DNA of 54,473 bases from positions 1-54,473 of the forward strand of contig JAJYUL010000023.1 in assembly GCA_021792555.1 (NCBI GenBank), written 5' to 3'. Made by a program: the position numbers and the translations under genes. The notes below the pieces were generated by a model. That model had not been told where the DNA came from and ran no database searches. It saw nothing but the letters and a program-made list of their open reading frames with translations. The first letter of the stretch is position 1; each line of letters starts with the position of its first letter. This document shows, piece by piece, positions 26,838-35,987 of this stretch. The DNA comes from Pseudomonadota bacterium (lineage in GTDB: Bacteria; Pseudomonadota; Gammaproteobacteria; Steroidobacterales; Steroidobacteraceae).

Positions 26838-27923
26838 TCAAGCTCCTCCGGCAGCGCGAGCGGGGCCGTTCTGGCGGGTGGCAACCGCGAGCGTGAGCTC
26901 GGTCATGATGCGCCGCTCGGCCCAGGTCGGACCGGTGAGGCGCTCGAGGAATCCGCAGTGACCGCCGCGGCGTGTCACCTCGATGCGCAGGTGCGCCGGC
27001 CGCGCGAGCCGCTGCAGGTCCGCGGCCGGAATGATCGGATCGTCGAGCGAGGTGATGATGAGTGCCGGCGCGTCGAGCGTTTCCAGCCGGCGCCCGGTGA
27101 TCGCGTAGCCGTGCAGATAATCATCCAGACTCGCGAAATCGGTGTAGCGCCCGATGAGCTCCGCCGTCAGACGGCGCAGGTCGTTGGTGCCGCGCAGCTC
27201 GCCCAGGTCGTACTCCTCGGGCCAGAGCGCTTCCTTCTTGCGCAGCGACCGCCACCATTTGCGCGCGAAGTACAACGCATAGCCGGCGAATCCCTCCTCC
27301 AGCGCGCGCAGCGTCTCGTGCGGGTCGAGCACCGGGGAGACCGCGACCACGCAGGCGAGATCCAGGCCGGACGTGCGCGCCTGCGCCGCGGCGCGCAGCA
27401 GAAAGTTGCCCCCGAGGGAGAAGCCGACCAGCTGCAGCGGCTGGCCGGTGAGCCGCCGGATCTCGCGCAGCGCGCCGCAGACCTCCTCGAGTCGGCAGGA
27501 GTGAAACAGGCCCGGGTTCAGATGATGGGTCTCGCCGTGGTCGCGCAGGTTGAGCCGAAACACATCGAAGCCGCGCTCGTAGAGCTGCTGCGAGAGGGAC
27601 AGGACGTAGAGCGATTCGCTGCTGCCCTCCCAGCCGTGCAGAACCACGACCGGCTGCCCGCCGGCCGAGCCGCTCGAGCGCCAGCACTGCAGGCGCACGC
27701 CCTCGCCGCACTCGAGGAGCAATTCCTCCTGCGCCTCGAGCAGTGCCCGCGCACGGCGCACGATCGGGCCGCGCCGTACTGCCACGCTTGCCAACATCGA
27801 CTGCAGGTGGGGATTGCGCAGCCACCACGGCGGCTGAAAGTCCTCGTCCGGCGTCCGGGACTCCACCCGCGCCGGCACGACCCGGTCGAATTCCTCGGCG
27901 TCCCGCGCCCTCGTCTGTGCCAC
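26838..27923 (-). CDS. YheT-type alpha/beta-hydrolase
   Basis: About 361 residues from a GTG at 27923 with GGGG upstream; the open frame extends 106 codons further but with low-complexity content. The family opening FQPPWWLRNPHLQSM is diagnostic of the YheT/UPF0017 group. The catalytic Ser is in VGFSLGGN, an Asp in TSLDDPIIP and a His in RRGGHCGF. An oxyanion-type HGWEG lies near residue 105. Related enzymes are esterases or lipases whose substrate in bacteria is not settled. It is a single gene. Confidence 0.9.
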   Translation of the reverse strand: MAQTRARDAEEFDRVVPARVESRTPDEDFQPPWWLRNPHLQSMLASVAVRRGPIVRRARALLEAQEELLLECGEGVRLQCWRSSGSAGGQPVVVLHGWEGSSESLYVLSLSQQLYERGFDVFRLNLRDHGETHHLNPGLFHSCRLEEVCGALREIRRLTGQPLQLVGFSLGGNFLLRAAAQARTSGLDLACVVAVSPVLDPHETLRALEEGFAGYALYFARKWWRSLRKKEALWPEEYDLGELRGTNDLRRLTAELIGRYTDFASLDDYLHGYAITGRRLETLDAPALIITSLDDPIIPAADLQRLARPAHLRIEVTRRGGHCGFLERLTGPTWAERRIMTELTLAVATRQNGPARAAGGA

Positions 27924-28047
27924 CTGCCGCCCCTGCCGGCCTCTGAATGATCGGAACGAGTGTAGCGCAAACGGCCGAAGCTCGGCTCGTGGCACGGATT
28001 CGGGGGCGGGAGCTGCCGCGCTCGGCGGGCCGCGGCCCGAGCCGGGT

Positions 28048-28665
28048 CTAGATCCTGCGGGCGGTGGCGAGGAAGATCGAGTAGCGGCGCGCGTGATGCT
28101 CGATCTCGCAGCAGTCCCCCACCGCGGCGTCGGCAAAGCCCGCCGTCTCGAGCCACGAACGCAGCGTTCCGCGCTCGAAGCCGTGATGCACCTGCACCTC
28201 AGGCCCGTGAAATGAGCCGTCCTCGGCGTCGAGGTCCGCAACGCTCAGCCAGCCGCCCGGATTGAGCATGGAGTGAAACGCGGCGAAGAGGCGCGGCACG
28301 TCGGTCACGTGATGCAGCGTCATCATGCTGAATATCAGATCGAAGCGCTCCGTCGGCACCGGATCGCGCATCAGATCGAGATCGATCACGCGCATCTCGC
28401 GCGCCGCCGCGGCGGCGGCAATCTTCTGCTCGGCGACGGCGCGCATGCCGGCGGAGCTGTCCGCCAACGTGATCGGGCCAAGCGCGGCGCGCAGACAGAA
28501 CGACAGCAGACCGGTGCCGGCGCCGTACTCCAGCGCCCGCATCGAGCGAGTCAGCGGCACGGCGCGCCGGATCGCCGCCGCCACGCTCTCGGCGCGCTCG
28601 ACCTTCTGGGCATCATCCCAGGTGGCGGCGCGGGCGTCGAAATCAGTCAAGTGCGGTTCACTCAT
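28048..28665 (-). CDS. Class I SAM-dependent methyltransferase
   Basis: 205 residues. SAM-binding motif I is ALEYGAGTGLLSF, the acidic motif II is in TLADSSAGMRAVAE, and motif IV is FDLIFSMMTLHHVTD. The N-terminus FDARAATWDD is shared with ubiquinone/biotin-type small-molecule methyltransferases of the Methyltransf_11/12 group. The C-terminal HHARRYSIFLATAR closes the domain. The substrate is unknown and neighbours do not help. Confidence 0.88.
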   Translation of the reverse strand: MSEPHLTDFDARAATWDDAQKVERAESVAAAIRRAVPLTRSMRALEYGAGTGLLSFCLRAALGPITLADSSAGMRAVAEQKIAAAAAAREMRVIDLDLMRDPVPTERFDLIFSMMTLHHVTDVPRLFAAFHSMLNPGGWLSVADLDAEDGSFHGPEVQVHHGFERGTLRSWLETAGFADAAVGDCCEIEHHARRYSIFLATARRI

Positions 28666-28903
28666 CGTCGGGGGCTCCTGCAGTCTGCGAGCCGCTCGTG
28701 CGCGCAGGCGCGCGCCACTGCGCTCGGGAATGCGGCCAATTGTTTCAAATGCGCCGAGGAACGTCCACCGGCCGGCTGGGACACGCGGCGCGCTTCGGCG
28801 CGATGGACAGGCGAGTGCGCTATGCTTGCGGGCGGGCGCGGCGCCGGCGCTGTCTGTCGGAAATACGGCGCTGATCGATCGCCCCGCGGTGGCCGGGTGG
28901 GAT

Positions 28904-29392
28904 ATGAAGTCGCTGTTGCTGGTGCGTCATGCGAAATCGAGTTGGGATGAGCAGACGCTGTCCGATAAGGACCGCCCGCTCGCGCAGCGGGGCAAGCGCG
29001 ATGCGCCTAGGATGGGCAAGCGATTGCGCGAGCGGGGCGTGCAGCCGGAGCTGATCGTGTCGAGTCCGGCGCGGCGCGCACTCGCGACGGCGCAGAGCCT
29101 CGCCAGGCAGCTCGGCTACGCTAAAGAGCGCATCGAGGTGGACGAGCGGCTGTATCCCGGCGATGCGGACAGAGTGCTGACGATGATACGCGCGCTGCAG
29201 GAGCGCCTGACGCGCGTGATGCTCGTCGGCCACAATCCCGGATTGAGCGAACTCGCCCACCGCTTCTCGCGCGAGATCACCCATCTGCCGACCTGTGCGG
29301 TCGCGGAGTTCGAATTCGACGCCGCGTCATGGTCCGACATCGGCCGCCGCAGCCTCACGGCCGTCGTGTTCGACTACCCGAAGAAGGCTTAG
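28904..29392 (+). CDS. sixA: Phosphohistidine phosphatase SixA
   Basis: 162 residues from the ATG at 28904. The histidine phosphatase motif LLLVRHAKSSW gives the nucleophilic His; a second His is in MLVGHNPGLSELAH, and substrate arginines are in SSPARRALATAQ. SixA dephosphorylates histidines of phosphotransfer proteins such as ArcB or NPr. Size and sequence match the family well. It is convergent with the glycosyltransferase gene. Confidence 0.92.
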   Translation: MKSLLLVRHAKSSWDEQTLSDKDRPLAQRGKRDAPRMGKRLRERGVQPELIVSSPARRALATAQSLARQLGYAKERIEVDERLYPGDADRVLTMIRALQERLTRVMLVGHNPGLSELAHRFSREITHLPTCAVAEFEFDAASWSDIGRRSLTAVVFDYPKKA

Positions 29393-29426
29393 GGCGGCGC
29401 TGCGGCGTGTTTCTTGCGCGGCTGCC

Positions 29427-30584
29427 TCAGGCCGCGCGACACAGGCTGTGATAGAGCTCGCCCAGCCGCCCGGCCATGGTGAGCGAGGCCCAGCCTCGCG
29501 CGTACGTGCGCGCCTGATCGCGCAGGGTGCGGCGCAGCGCGCTGTCCGTCAGCACCCGCACCACTGCGGCGGCGAAGGGCTCTTCACGCTCCTGCACGAC
29601 CAGCGCGCCGCAGGCAGGCGCGAGAATGGACTTCGTGCCGAGCTCGGCAGTCGAGACCACCGGGGCGCCCTGGGCGAACGCCTCGAGCAGCACCAGTCCC
29701 TGCGTCTCGGTGCGCGAGGCGAATACGAAGACCGCGGCCGCCGCATAGCAATCGAGCAGCGAGGTGTTGCGATCGAGGTAGCCGACGAAGCGCACGTCCT
29801 CGGCCAGACCCTGCGCCTGGACGAGTCTGCGCAGCGGCTCGCGCGCCGGACCTTCCCCGGCGATCACGAGCAGAGCGTCGGGAGCGGCCTGCCGGACCCG
29901 GGCAAAGGCGCGCACCAGGAAGTCGATGTTCTTCTCGTGCGCGACGCGCCCGACGTAGGTGACGAGTGGCCGACCCGGAGGGATCCCTGCGAGTGCGCGG
30001 AAGCGCTCTGCGTCGCCGGGCTGGAAGCGGTCTGCGGGCAGCCCGGTGGGAATCACGTGCACGGGCGTCTCGACGCCGTAGTCGCGCAGCACCTGCCTCA
30101 ACGGCTCCGAGGGAGCCACCAGTGCGCGTACGTCTGCACACTGTGCACGGGTGAACGCACGCGCGAGTCCCCGGCCGATGCGCCGCGGCAGCACCGGGAG
30201 ATAGTGGTGCAGATACTCCTCGAAGAACGTGTGATAGGTCGCCACGCACGGCAGACCACGCCGGCGCGCGTAGCGCACGCCGGCATAGTGCGCCACGAAC
30301 GGCGTGTGGATGTGCACGAGGTCGAACCGCTCGCTCTCGAGCTTCTCGAGCGCCCGGGCGAGCGAGCCCCAGCGCATGCGACGGTCCTCCGGGTCGCCGG
30401 GCACCGGCCCGCCGGCCACGCGGACCACGCCGCGTTCGGCGGCCGGATCGCGGCCCGGATAGCTCGGCGCCACCAGGACCGTCTCTACGCCGAGGCGGCC
30501 GAGATCGGCGCGAAACGTCCCGATCGAGGTCGACACGCCGTTGACCCGCGGAAAGAAGACATCCGAAATGAACAGGACGCGCAT
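29427..30584 (-). CDS. Family 4 glycosyltransferase
   Basis: 385 residues. The GT-B fold has an N-terminal acceptor domain with GVSTSIGTFRADL and HIHTPFVAHYAGVRYA, and a C-terminal nucleotide-sugar domain with VTYVGRVAHEKNIDFLVRAF and the EX7E motif in SRTETQGLVLLEAF. The closest type is the alpha-mannosyl- or glucosyltransferase group that acts on diacylglycerol or phosphatidylinositol (MgtA/PimB-like). The start ATG overlaps the stop of the PAP2 phosphatase gene by one base, so the pair likely acts together on a lipid substrate, for example phosphatidic acid to diacylglycerol to glycolipid. That pathway is inference. Confidence 0.92.
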   Translation of the reverse strand: MRVLFISDVFFPRVNGVSTSIGTFRADLGRLGVETVLVAPSYPGRDPAAERGVVRVAGGPVPGDPEDRRMRWGSLARALEKLESERFDLVHIHTPFVAHYAGVRYARRRGLPCVATYHTFFEEYLHHYLPVLPRRIGRGLARAFTRAQCADVRALVAPSEPLRQVLRDYGVETPVHVIPTGLPADRFQPGDAERFRALAGIPPGRPLVTYVGRVAHEKNIDFLVRAFARVRQAAPDALLVIAGEGPAREPLRRLVQAQGLAEDVRFVGYLDRNTSLLDCYAAAAVFVFASRTETQGLVLLEAFAQGAPVVSTAELGTKSILAPACGALVVQEREEPFAAAVVRVLTDSALRRTLRDQARTYARGWASLTMAGRLGELYHSLCRAA

Positions 30585-31123
30585 CAGGCGAGCGACACAC
30601 CGAGCAGGCCGAGCGCCAGTCCGATCAAGGCGCCCGCCAAAACGTCGGTCGGGTAATGCAGACCGAGCACCGTGCGCGATCCGGCAATGAGCAGCGTGAG
30701 CGGGATCAGCACCCAGCCGAGCGCCGGGTAGTGCGCGGTGACCTGCACCGTGAAGCACACCGCGTGCAGGGTATGACCGGACGGGAAGCTGTACCGATCG
30801 AGCGGGGCCATGGCCCGGTCGATGCTCGAGTGGGTCATGAACGGACGCTCGCGCACCAGGGTGCGCTTGAGCAGCTTGTAGAGGAGGAGCCCGGCCAGAC
30901 CGGTGAGCGCCATCACCACCGCCGGCCGCAGCGCCGCACGGCCATAGAGCAGCGGCAACACCACGATGACCGCGCACCAGACGATCCCGTCGCCGAGCCG
31001 GCTGGCAATCTGGAAAATGCGCCGCGGAACGGCGAAGGCGGCGCCGCGGTTCAGCCGGCGGCACAGCGCATATTCCGCGGCGTCCGCACGTGCGATCCAC
31101 TCGGAGAGTGCGGTCGCTTTCAT
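30584..31123 (-). CDS. PAP2-family membrane phosphatase
   Basis: 179 residues from the ATG at 31123; an upstream extension of 55 residues is unlikely. The three phosphatase motifs are present: KRTLVRERP (KX6RP), YSFPSGHT, and SRTVLGLHYPTDV (SRX5HX3D). About five membrane helices surround an active site facing the periplasm. Such enzymes dephosphorylate phosphatidic acid, phosphatidylglycerol phosphate or undecaprenyl diphosphate. Coupling to the glycosyltransferase gene suggests a lipid head-group substrate. Confidence 0.93.
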   Translation of the reverse strand: MKATALSEWIARADAAEYALCRRLNRGAAFAVPRRIFQIASRLGDGIVWCAVIVVLPLLYGRAALRPAVVMALTGLAGLLLYKLLKRTLVRERPFMTHSSIDRAMAPLDRYSFPSGHTLHAVCFTVQVTAHYPALGWVLIPLTLLIAGSRTVLGLHYPTDVLAGALIGLALGLLGVSLA

Positions 31124-31211
31124 TGGGGCTTCCGGGCGTGCAGTATGATAGGTGCGAGCATTCTCGCCGCGACAGGATCCGCGGCCAGGAAGTCTGCGAG
31201 ATGACAGTTTG

Positions 31212-33290
31212 ATGAAGTTTCCGTTACAGCCGGCGCGCTGGGCCCTGTGTCTGCTGCTCCTCGCCATCGCGGCCCCGGCGCATGCCATTGATCAGGTGAC
31301 GCTCACGGTCCGGCGGGTGCGCGCGCCGGCGGCCCTGCTCGGCGGGGGGCAGGTGGTGCTGCGGCTGACGGCGGCGGGCCTGTCCCTTCAGGTCCGCGCC
31401 GCCTCGGCACGCGTGCAGCGCGCGGGCATCCCGCCGGTGCATCGGGTCGAGCTCGGCTGTGCGCAGCTGCTCATCGGACAGCGGCTCGCGTGCCGTGGCG
31501 GGCATTTCGCGGCGACGGCAGGCCGCTTAGGCCCGCTGCACGGGACCGTTTCCGGAAACTACGACCCGCGCACCGGCGCGCTGCAGATGCGCGCCGGCCA
31601 CATCGCCGTGGCCGGGGGCAATGTCCGCTTCGCCGCGCTGCTGCGCGCAGGGCGCTGGCGGATCACGGCCGATGCCTCCCATGTCGAGCTCGCGCAGGCG
31701 GCTCGGCTCGCGCGTCCCTGGTTCAGTCTGCCTCCGGGCGATACGCTCGGAGGACCGATCACCCTGCACGTGAGCGCCACCAACCAGCCCGCGCTGCACA
31801 TGCGCTTCGCGGCGAGCAGCGGCGATTTGAACTTCAGCAACGGGCCGGGAACGCTCGTCTCCCAGCACCTGAGGGCCTCCGTCCACGGCACGCTTGCGCA
31901 ACGCAGCGGCGGCCTCGCCGGGATGCTGACGGTGGACGGCTCTGGCGGACAGGCGCTGGCCGGCCCGGTGTACCTCGATCTCGCGGCTCATCCGGTGCAT
32001 CTGCGCCTTCAGGCCCGCCGGCACGGCACGGGCGTCCTCGAAGTCTCCCGAGCCGACCTGCGCGAGCGCGGCGTCATCGACGCGCACGGCTCCGCCCTGC
32101 TTACCTTGGGCGCCCGGCCGGCTGTGCAGAGCGCCCACGTGACGCTGACCCGGCTGACCTTCCCCGGGGCGTACACCAGTTTCCTGCAGATCCCGCTCGC
32201 CTCCTCGGCGCTCGGCTCGCTCAAGAGCAGCGGCTGGGCCAGCGGGTCGCTGACGCTGCGTGCCGGGCACATCGAGCGCATCAACGCGGCGCTGCACGGC
32301 CTGGACTTCGAAGATCCGGCCGCCGGCCTGTCCATCGCCGAGGCCAACGGCGCGTTCCACTGGACCCTGGCCTCTGGCGTGGCGGTGCCGCAGTCTCATC
32401 TCAGCTGGCGCGCGCTCGGCCTGTATGGACTCACCGGCGGCCCGGCGCACTTGACCTTCCTCGCCTGGAACCACAACTTCGCGCTCCTCGGCGGCAACGT
32501 GCGCCTGCCGGTGTTCAATGGCGCGATCATCGTGCACACGCTGGTCGGACGCGATCTCGGCACCCCGCACGCGAAGCTCGACTTCGATGCGGACCTGACA
32601 CCGATCAGCATGCCGGTGCTCTGCAAGGCGTTCGGCTGGCCGATCATGAACGGGCAGCTGTACGGACACATCCCCTTGGTGCAGTACCGCCGGCACGTGC
32701 TGAAGTTCGACGGTGACCTGGTGGCGCATGTGTTCGACGGGGTCATCACGGGCAGCCACATCGAACTCGACGATCCGCTCGGCAAGTGGCCGCAGCTGTA
32801 CGCGGACGTCAAGGCGCGCGCGCTCGATCTCGGCATGGTCACGCATACCTTCGCATTCGGCTCGATGACCGGTCGGATTGACGCGGACATCAGCGGACTG
32901 AAGCTGTTCGACTGGTCTGCGGTCGCCTTCGATGCGCGCCTGTACACCATGCCCGGCGACCGCTCGCCGCACCGCATCAGTCAGAAGGCGGTCACGCGCA
33001 TCGCCGCGTTCGGCGGCGGTGGCGGCGAGGTGGCCGCGGCGCTCGAGTCCGGTGTGCTGCAGTTCTTCAAGACCTTCCATTACCGGCGGCTCGCCATCGG
33101 CTGCCGGCTGCGCAACGAGGTCTGTCACATGTCGGGAGTCAGGCCGAGCGACGACGGCGGCTATTACCTCGTCGAGGGCAGCTGGCTGCCGCGCCTGGAC
33201 ATCATCGGCAACGTCCGCCGGGTCAACTGGCCGCAGATGCTCTCGCAGATCAAGCAAGGCATCAGCAGCGGCGGCATGAAGGTGAACTGA
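31212..33290 (+). CDS. ydbH: YdbH-like AsmA-superfamily envelope protein
   Basis: 692 residues from the ATG at 31212. A signal peptide (ALCLLLLAIAAPAHA) leads into a long run of beta-strand-rich sequence typical of AsmA/TamB-type lipid-transfer bridges. The C-terminal part (about residues 400-690) has the YdbH hallmarks NGQLYGHIPLVQY, GVITGSHIELDDPLG and FNTFHYRRL-like segments. E. coli YdbH (879 residues) helps move phospholipids between inner and outer membranes. This copy is shorter and appears to be exported by signal peptide rather than anchored by an uncleaved helix. A YdbL-like gene follows, supporting the assignment. Confidence 0.8.
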   Translation: MKFPLQPARWALCLLLLAIAAPAHAIDQVTLTVRRVRAPAALLGGGQVVLRLTAAGLSLQVRAASARVQRAGIPPVHRVELGCAQLLIGQRLACRGGHFAATAGRLGPLHGTVSGNYDPRTGALQMRAGHIAVAGGNVRFAALLRAGRWRITADASHVELAQAARLARPWFSLPPGDTLGGPITLHVSATNQPALHMRFAASSGDLNFSNGPGTLVSQHLRASVHGTLAQRSGGLAGMLTVDGSGGQALAGPVYLDLAAHPVHLRLQARRHGTGVLEVSRADLRERGVIDAHGSALLTLGARPAVQSAHVTLTRLTFPGAYTSFLQIPLASSALGSLKSSGWASGSLTLRAGHIERINAALHGLDFEDPAAGLSIAEANGAFHWTLASGVAVPQSHLSWRALGLYGLTGGPAHLTFLAWNHNFALLGGNVRLPVFNGAIIVHTLVGRDLGTPHAKLDFDADLTPISMPVLCKAFGWPIMNGQLYGHIPLVQYRRHVLKFDGDLVAHVFDGVITGSHIELDDPLGKWPQLYADVKARALDLGMVTHTFAFGSMTGRIDADISGLKLFDWSAVAFDARLYTMPGDRSPHRISQKAVTRIAAFGGGGGEVAAALESGVLQFFKTFHYRRLAIGCRLRNEVCHMSGVRPSDDGGYYLVEGSWLPRLDIIGNVRRVNWPQMLSQIKQGISSGGMKVN

Positions 33291-33392
33291 GTCCGGCGCG
33301 CAGCGGATGGACCGTGCGCCACGAGCGTTCTGATCAGGCAACATTCAGCGTCAAGTGCCACAATACCGGCAAGGTCACAGTGGAGAACGTCA

Positions 33393-34097
33393 ATGAGATT
33401 CGCGACCTGTCCCGCCTCGGCTGAGCGCGCGCCCGGCGGCGCATCCCCCCGCGCCTTGCGCATGGCCTGGATTCTCGCGGCCGTCGGTCTGCTGGCCGGC
33501 TGCGTCACGGTCAACGTGTACTTCCCGGCCGCCGCGGCCCAGAAGGCGGCCGACAAGATCATCAACGCCGTCACCGGCAGCAGCGGCAACGGCGCCGGAC
33601 AGGCGGGCAGCGCCCAGAAGGCTCCGGCTTCGCAGCCGCCGATGGCCGCGAACGCGCCGCCGGGGCACTCCGGCTCGCTCCTTGCGCGGCTCGCCGGGCG
33701 GATCGTGACGGCTCTGGTGCCGGTGGCGCACGCCGCCGGGCAGGCCGATCTGGACATCTCGACGCCGCAGATCCGCGCCATCATCGCCGACATGCATCAG
33801 CGCTTCGCGCAGCTCAAGCCGTACTTCCAGTCCGGCGTCATCGGCATCACCAGCGAGGGCATCATCGCCGTGCGCGACCAGAGCACCGTGCCGCTGATGC
33901 AGCGCGCGCGGCTCGCGCAGCTCGTGGCGCAGCAGAACCGCGATCTGTCGGATCTGTACACGCAGATCGCCGATGCAAACGGCCACCCCGAGTGGGTCAA
34001 CAACATCCGCACCACCTTCGCCGGCCGCTGGATCGCGCACGCCAAGCAGAACGGCTGGTACTACCGCAACGGCAGCGGCACCTGGGTGAAGGGCTGA
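33393..34097 (+). CDS. YdbL-like (DUF1318) lipoprotein
   Basis: 234 residues, with GGAG seven bases before the ATG at 33393. A lipobox (LLAGC, Cys about residue 37) is followed by VTVNVYFPAAAAQKAADKII, a segment typical of lipoprotein members of this family. A Pro/Ala/Gly-rich linker and a second hydrophobic stretch (LAGRIVTALVPVAHAAGQAD) precede the DUF1318 domain, with TPQIRAIIADMHQRF and WRNGSGTWVKG-like sequence at the end. In E. coli, ydbH is followed by the tiny lipoprotein gene ynbE and then secreted ydbL; here one lipoprotein seems to combine a lipid-anchored head with the YdbL domain. It lies 102 bases after ydbH. Confidence 0.78.
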   Translation: MRFATCPASAERAPGGASPRALRMAWILAAVGLLAGCVTVNVYFPAAAAQKAADKIINAVTGSSGNGAGQAGSAQKAPASQPPMAANAPPGHSGSLLARLAGRIVTALVPVAHAAGQADLDISTPQIRAIIADMHQRFAQLKPYFQSGVIGITSEGIIAVRDQSTVPLMQRARLAQLVAQQNRDLSDLYTQIADANGHPEWVNNIRTTFAGRWIAHAKQNGWYYRNGSGTWVKG

Positions 34098-34116
34098 GCG
34101 GGACCGGGGCGCCGAG

Positions 34117-34145
34117 CGGCCGCCGCCCTGCGCGGGCGGCGGCCG
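34117..34145. terminator. Strong hairpin between convergent genes
   Basis: A 12-base perfect GC stem (CGGCCGCCGCCC with its complement GGGCGGCGGCCG, loop TGCGC) lies between the stop of the YdbL-like gene (34097) and that of the ABC permease (34152). It could end both transcripts. There is no T-tract on either side. Confidence 0.5.
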
Positions 34146-34151
34146 GCAGCG

Positions 34152-34970
34152 CTATTCACGGATGCCGGAGCTGCGATCGAGCAGCACGACCGCCGCGCTG
34201 AACAGTCCGATGATGGCGACGATCATGATGGCGAATGCGTAGAACACCGGAACGTCGGACACGCCGAGGAAGCCGAAACGGAAGGCGTTCACCATGTACA
34301 GGATCGGATCGATGAGCGAGAGATGGTGGGCCCAGCCCGGCAGATCGGCGATCGAGTAGAAGACCCCGCCGAGGTATGTCAGCGGCGCCAGCAGGAAGGT
34401 CGGAATGATGCTGATCTGATCGAAGTTCTTGGCGAACATCGCGTTGAGGAAGCCGCCGAGCGCGAATGTCACGGACGTCAGAATGGCCGCCCCGACGACG
34501 ATCACGGGGTGTTCCACCGGCAGGTGCGTGAAGAACAGCGCTACGGCGCTCACCAGCACTCCCACGATGGCGCCGCGCACCACGCCGCCGCTCACGTAGC
34601 CGGTCACGATGATCCAGCTCGGCAGCGGCGAGACCAGCAGCTCCTCGATGTGCTTGCCGAATTTCGCACCGAAGAACGACGACACGACGTTCGTGTAGGA
34701 GTTGTTGATCACCGCCTGCATGATCAGCCCGGGGGCGATGTACATCATGTAGGCGAAGCCGTCCATCAGCCCGACCCGCCCGCCGATCACCTTGCCGAAG
34801 ATGAGAAAATACAGGGTCGCCGTCACGACCGAGGGCAGGAGAGTCTGGCTCCAGATGCGGATGATCCGGTTGAATTCGCGGATGACGATGGTCTGAAAGC
34901 CGACCCGGCGAACCTGCGCCATCGACAGCGGCTGTGCCCGCGATGCGGACTGTTCCACCAGCGTACTCAC
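34152..34970 (-). CDS. yadH: ABC-2 type transporter permease (YadH-like)
   Basis: 272 residues. Six membrane helices and the ABC-2 motif around IIPTFLLAPLTYLGGVFYSI and SLIDPILYMVNAFRFGFLG mark an exporter permease of the YadH/NodJ branch. The amphipathic N-terminal helix (TIVIREFNRIIRIWSQTLLP) is typical. The GTG start overlaps the stop of the ATPase gene by four bases, so the two subunits are translated together. The substrate is unknown for this family. Confidence 0.9.
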   Translation of the reverse strand: MSTLVEQSASRAQPLSMAQVRRVGFQTIVIREFNRIIRIWSQTLLPSVVTATLYFLIFGKVIGGRVGLMDGFAYMMYIAPGLIMQAVINNSYTNVVSSFFGAKFGKHIEELLVSPLPSWIIVTGYVSGGVVRGAIVGVLVSAVALFFTHLPVEHPVIVVGAAILTSVTFALGGFLNAMFAKNFDQISIIPTFLLAPLTYLGGVFYSIADLPGWAHHLSLIDPILYMVNAFRFGFLGVSDVPVFYAFAIMIVAIIGLFSAAVVLLDRSSGIRE

Positions 34971-35887
34971 GCCGCAGCTCCTTTCTCCACCAGCCGCATG
35001 AAGATTTCCTCCAGCCGATTGACCTTGTTGCGCAGCGACAGCACTTCGATGCCGAGGTCCGAAAGCAGCGCGAACAGTCTGTTGAGATTCTCCTCCTTCG
35101 AAACCTCGACCTCGAGGGTGATCTCGTCGACCAGCCTGACCGTGTACGGCGGCAGCGATGGCGAGTGCGTCAGCGGCTTGGCGAGGGTGAGCACGAACGT
35201 CTCGGTATGCAGCCGGCGCAGCAGATTGCTCATGCGGTCGCGCTCGATGATGCGCCCGCCGTCGATGATGGCGATGTTCCGGCAGAGGTTCTCGGCTTCC
35301 TCAAGATAGTGCGTCGTCAGGATGATGGTCGTGCCGCGCTGGTTGATCTCGCGCAGAAACTCCCACATCGAGCGTCGGATCTCGATATCCACCCCTGCAG
35401 TGGGCTCATCGAGAATCAGCAGGCGCGGCTCGTGCATCAGCGCCCGGGCGATCATCAGCCGGCGCTTCATGCCGCCGGACAAACCGCGGGAGGCGTGATT
35501 GCGCTTGTCCCACAGCTGCAGCTGCTTGAGGTATTTCTCGGCGCGCTGGCGGGCCACCGGGCGGGGGATGCCGTAAAAGCCCGCCTGATTGACCACGATG
35601 GTCAGCGGCGACTCGAACATGTTGAAGTTGATCTCCTGCGGCACCACGCCGATGCAGCTCTTGGCCACCTCGAGCTGACGGTCGATGTCGTAGCCGAAGA
35701 TGCTGGCCTCCCCGCCGCTTTTGCGCACCAGCGAGGTGACTATGCCGATGAGCGTGGTCTTGCCCGCACCGTTCGGGCCGAGGAGCGCGAAGAAGTCGCC
35801 CTCCTCGACCGTGAGATCGATGCCCTTCAGGGCCTGCACGCCGTTGTGGTAAGTCTTGGTCAGTCCGCGGACGGAAAGCGCGTTCAT
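34967..35887 (-). CDS. yadG: ABC transporter ATP-binding protein (YadG-like)
   Basis: 306 residues. Walker A (GPNGAGKTT), Q-loop (VVPQEINFN), signature (LSGGMKRR), Walker B (RLLILDEPTAGVD) and switch His (TTHYLEEAE) are intact. The C-terminal 80 residues (LVDEITLEVEVSKEENLNRL) are the regulatory extension seen in YadG. TATAGG stands seven bases before the ATG and no ribosome site is visible, so a leaderless transcript is possible but unproven. It forms an exporter with YadH. Confidence 0.92.
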   Translation of the reverse strand: MNALSVRGLTKTYHNGVQALKGIDLTVEEGDFFALLGPNGAGKTTLIGIVTSLVRKSGGEASIFGYDIDRQLEVAKSCIGVVPQEINFNMFESPLTIVVNQAGFYGIPRPVARQRAEKYLKQLQLWDKRNHASRGLSGGMKRRLMIARALMHEPRLLILDEPTAGVDIEIRRSMWEFLREINQRGTTIILTTHYLEEAENLCRNIAIIDGGRIIERDRMSNLLRRLHTETFVLTLAKPLTHSPSLPPYTVRLVDEITLEVEVSKEENLNRLFALLSDLGIEVLSLRNKVNRLEEIFMRLVEKGAAA

Positions 35888-35987
35888 AACCTATAAGAAT
35901 CCCTTACCCCGCAGCGCTCCGCAATGGCTCGTGCGGGAGATTGACCGGCGCCGGCGGCCCGGCCCGCGCCACCCCGCGGCGGGCCGC

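Noticed and set aside
25062-27950. A 962-codon open frame on the + strand
   Set aside because: It lies antisense to the two M16 genes and the YheT-like gene, and its translation is Arg/Ala/Gln-rich with no domain; it is a shadow frame produced by high GC.
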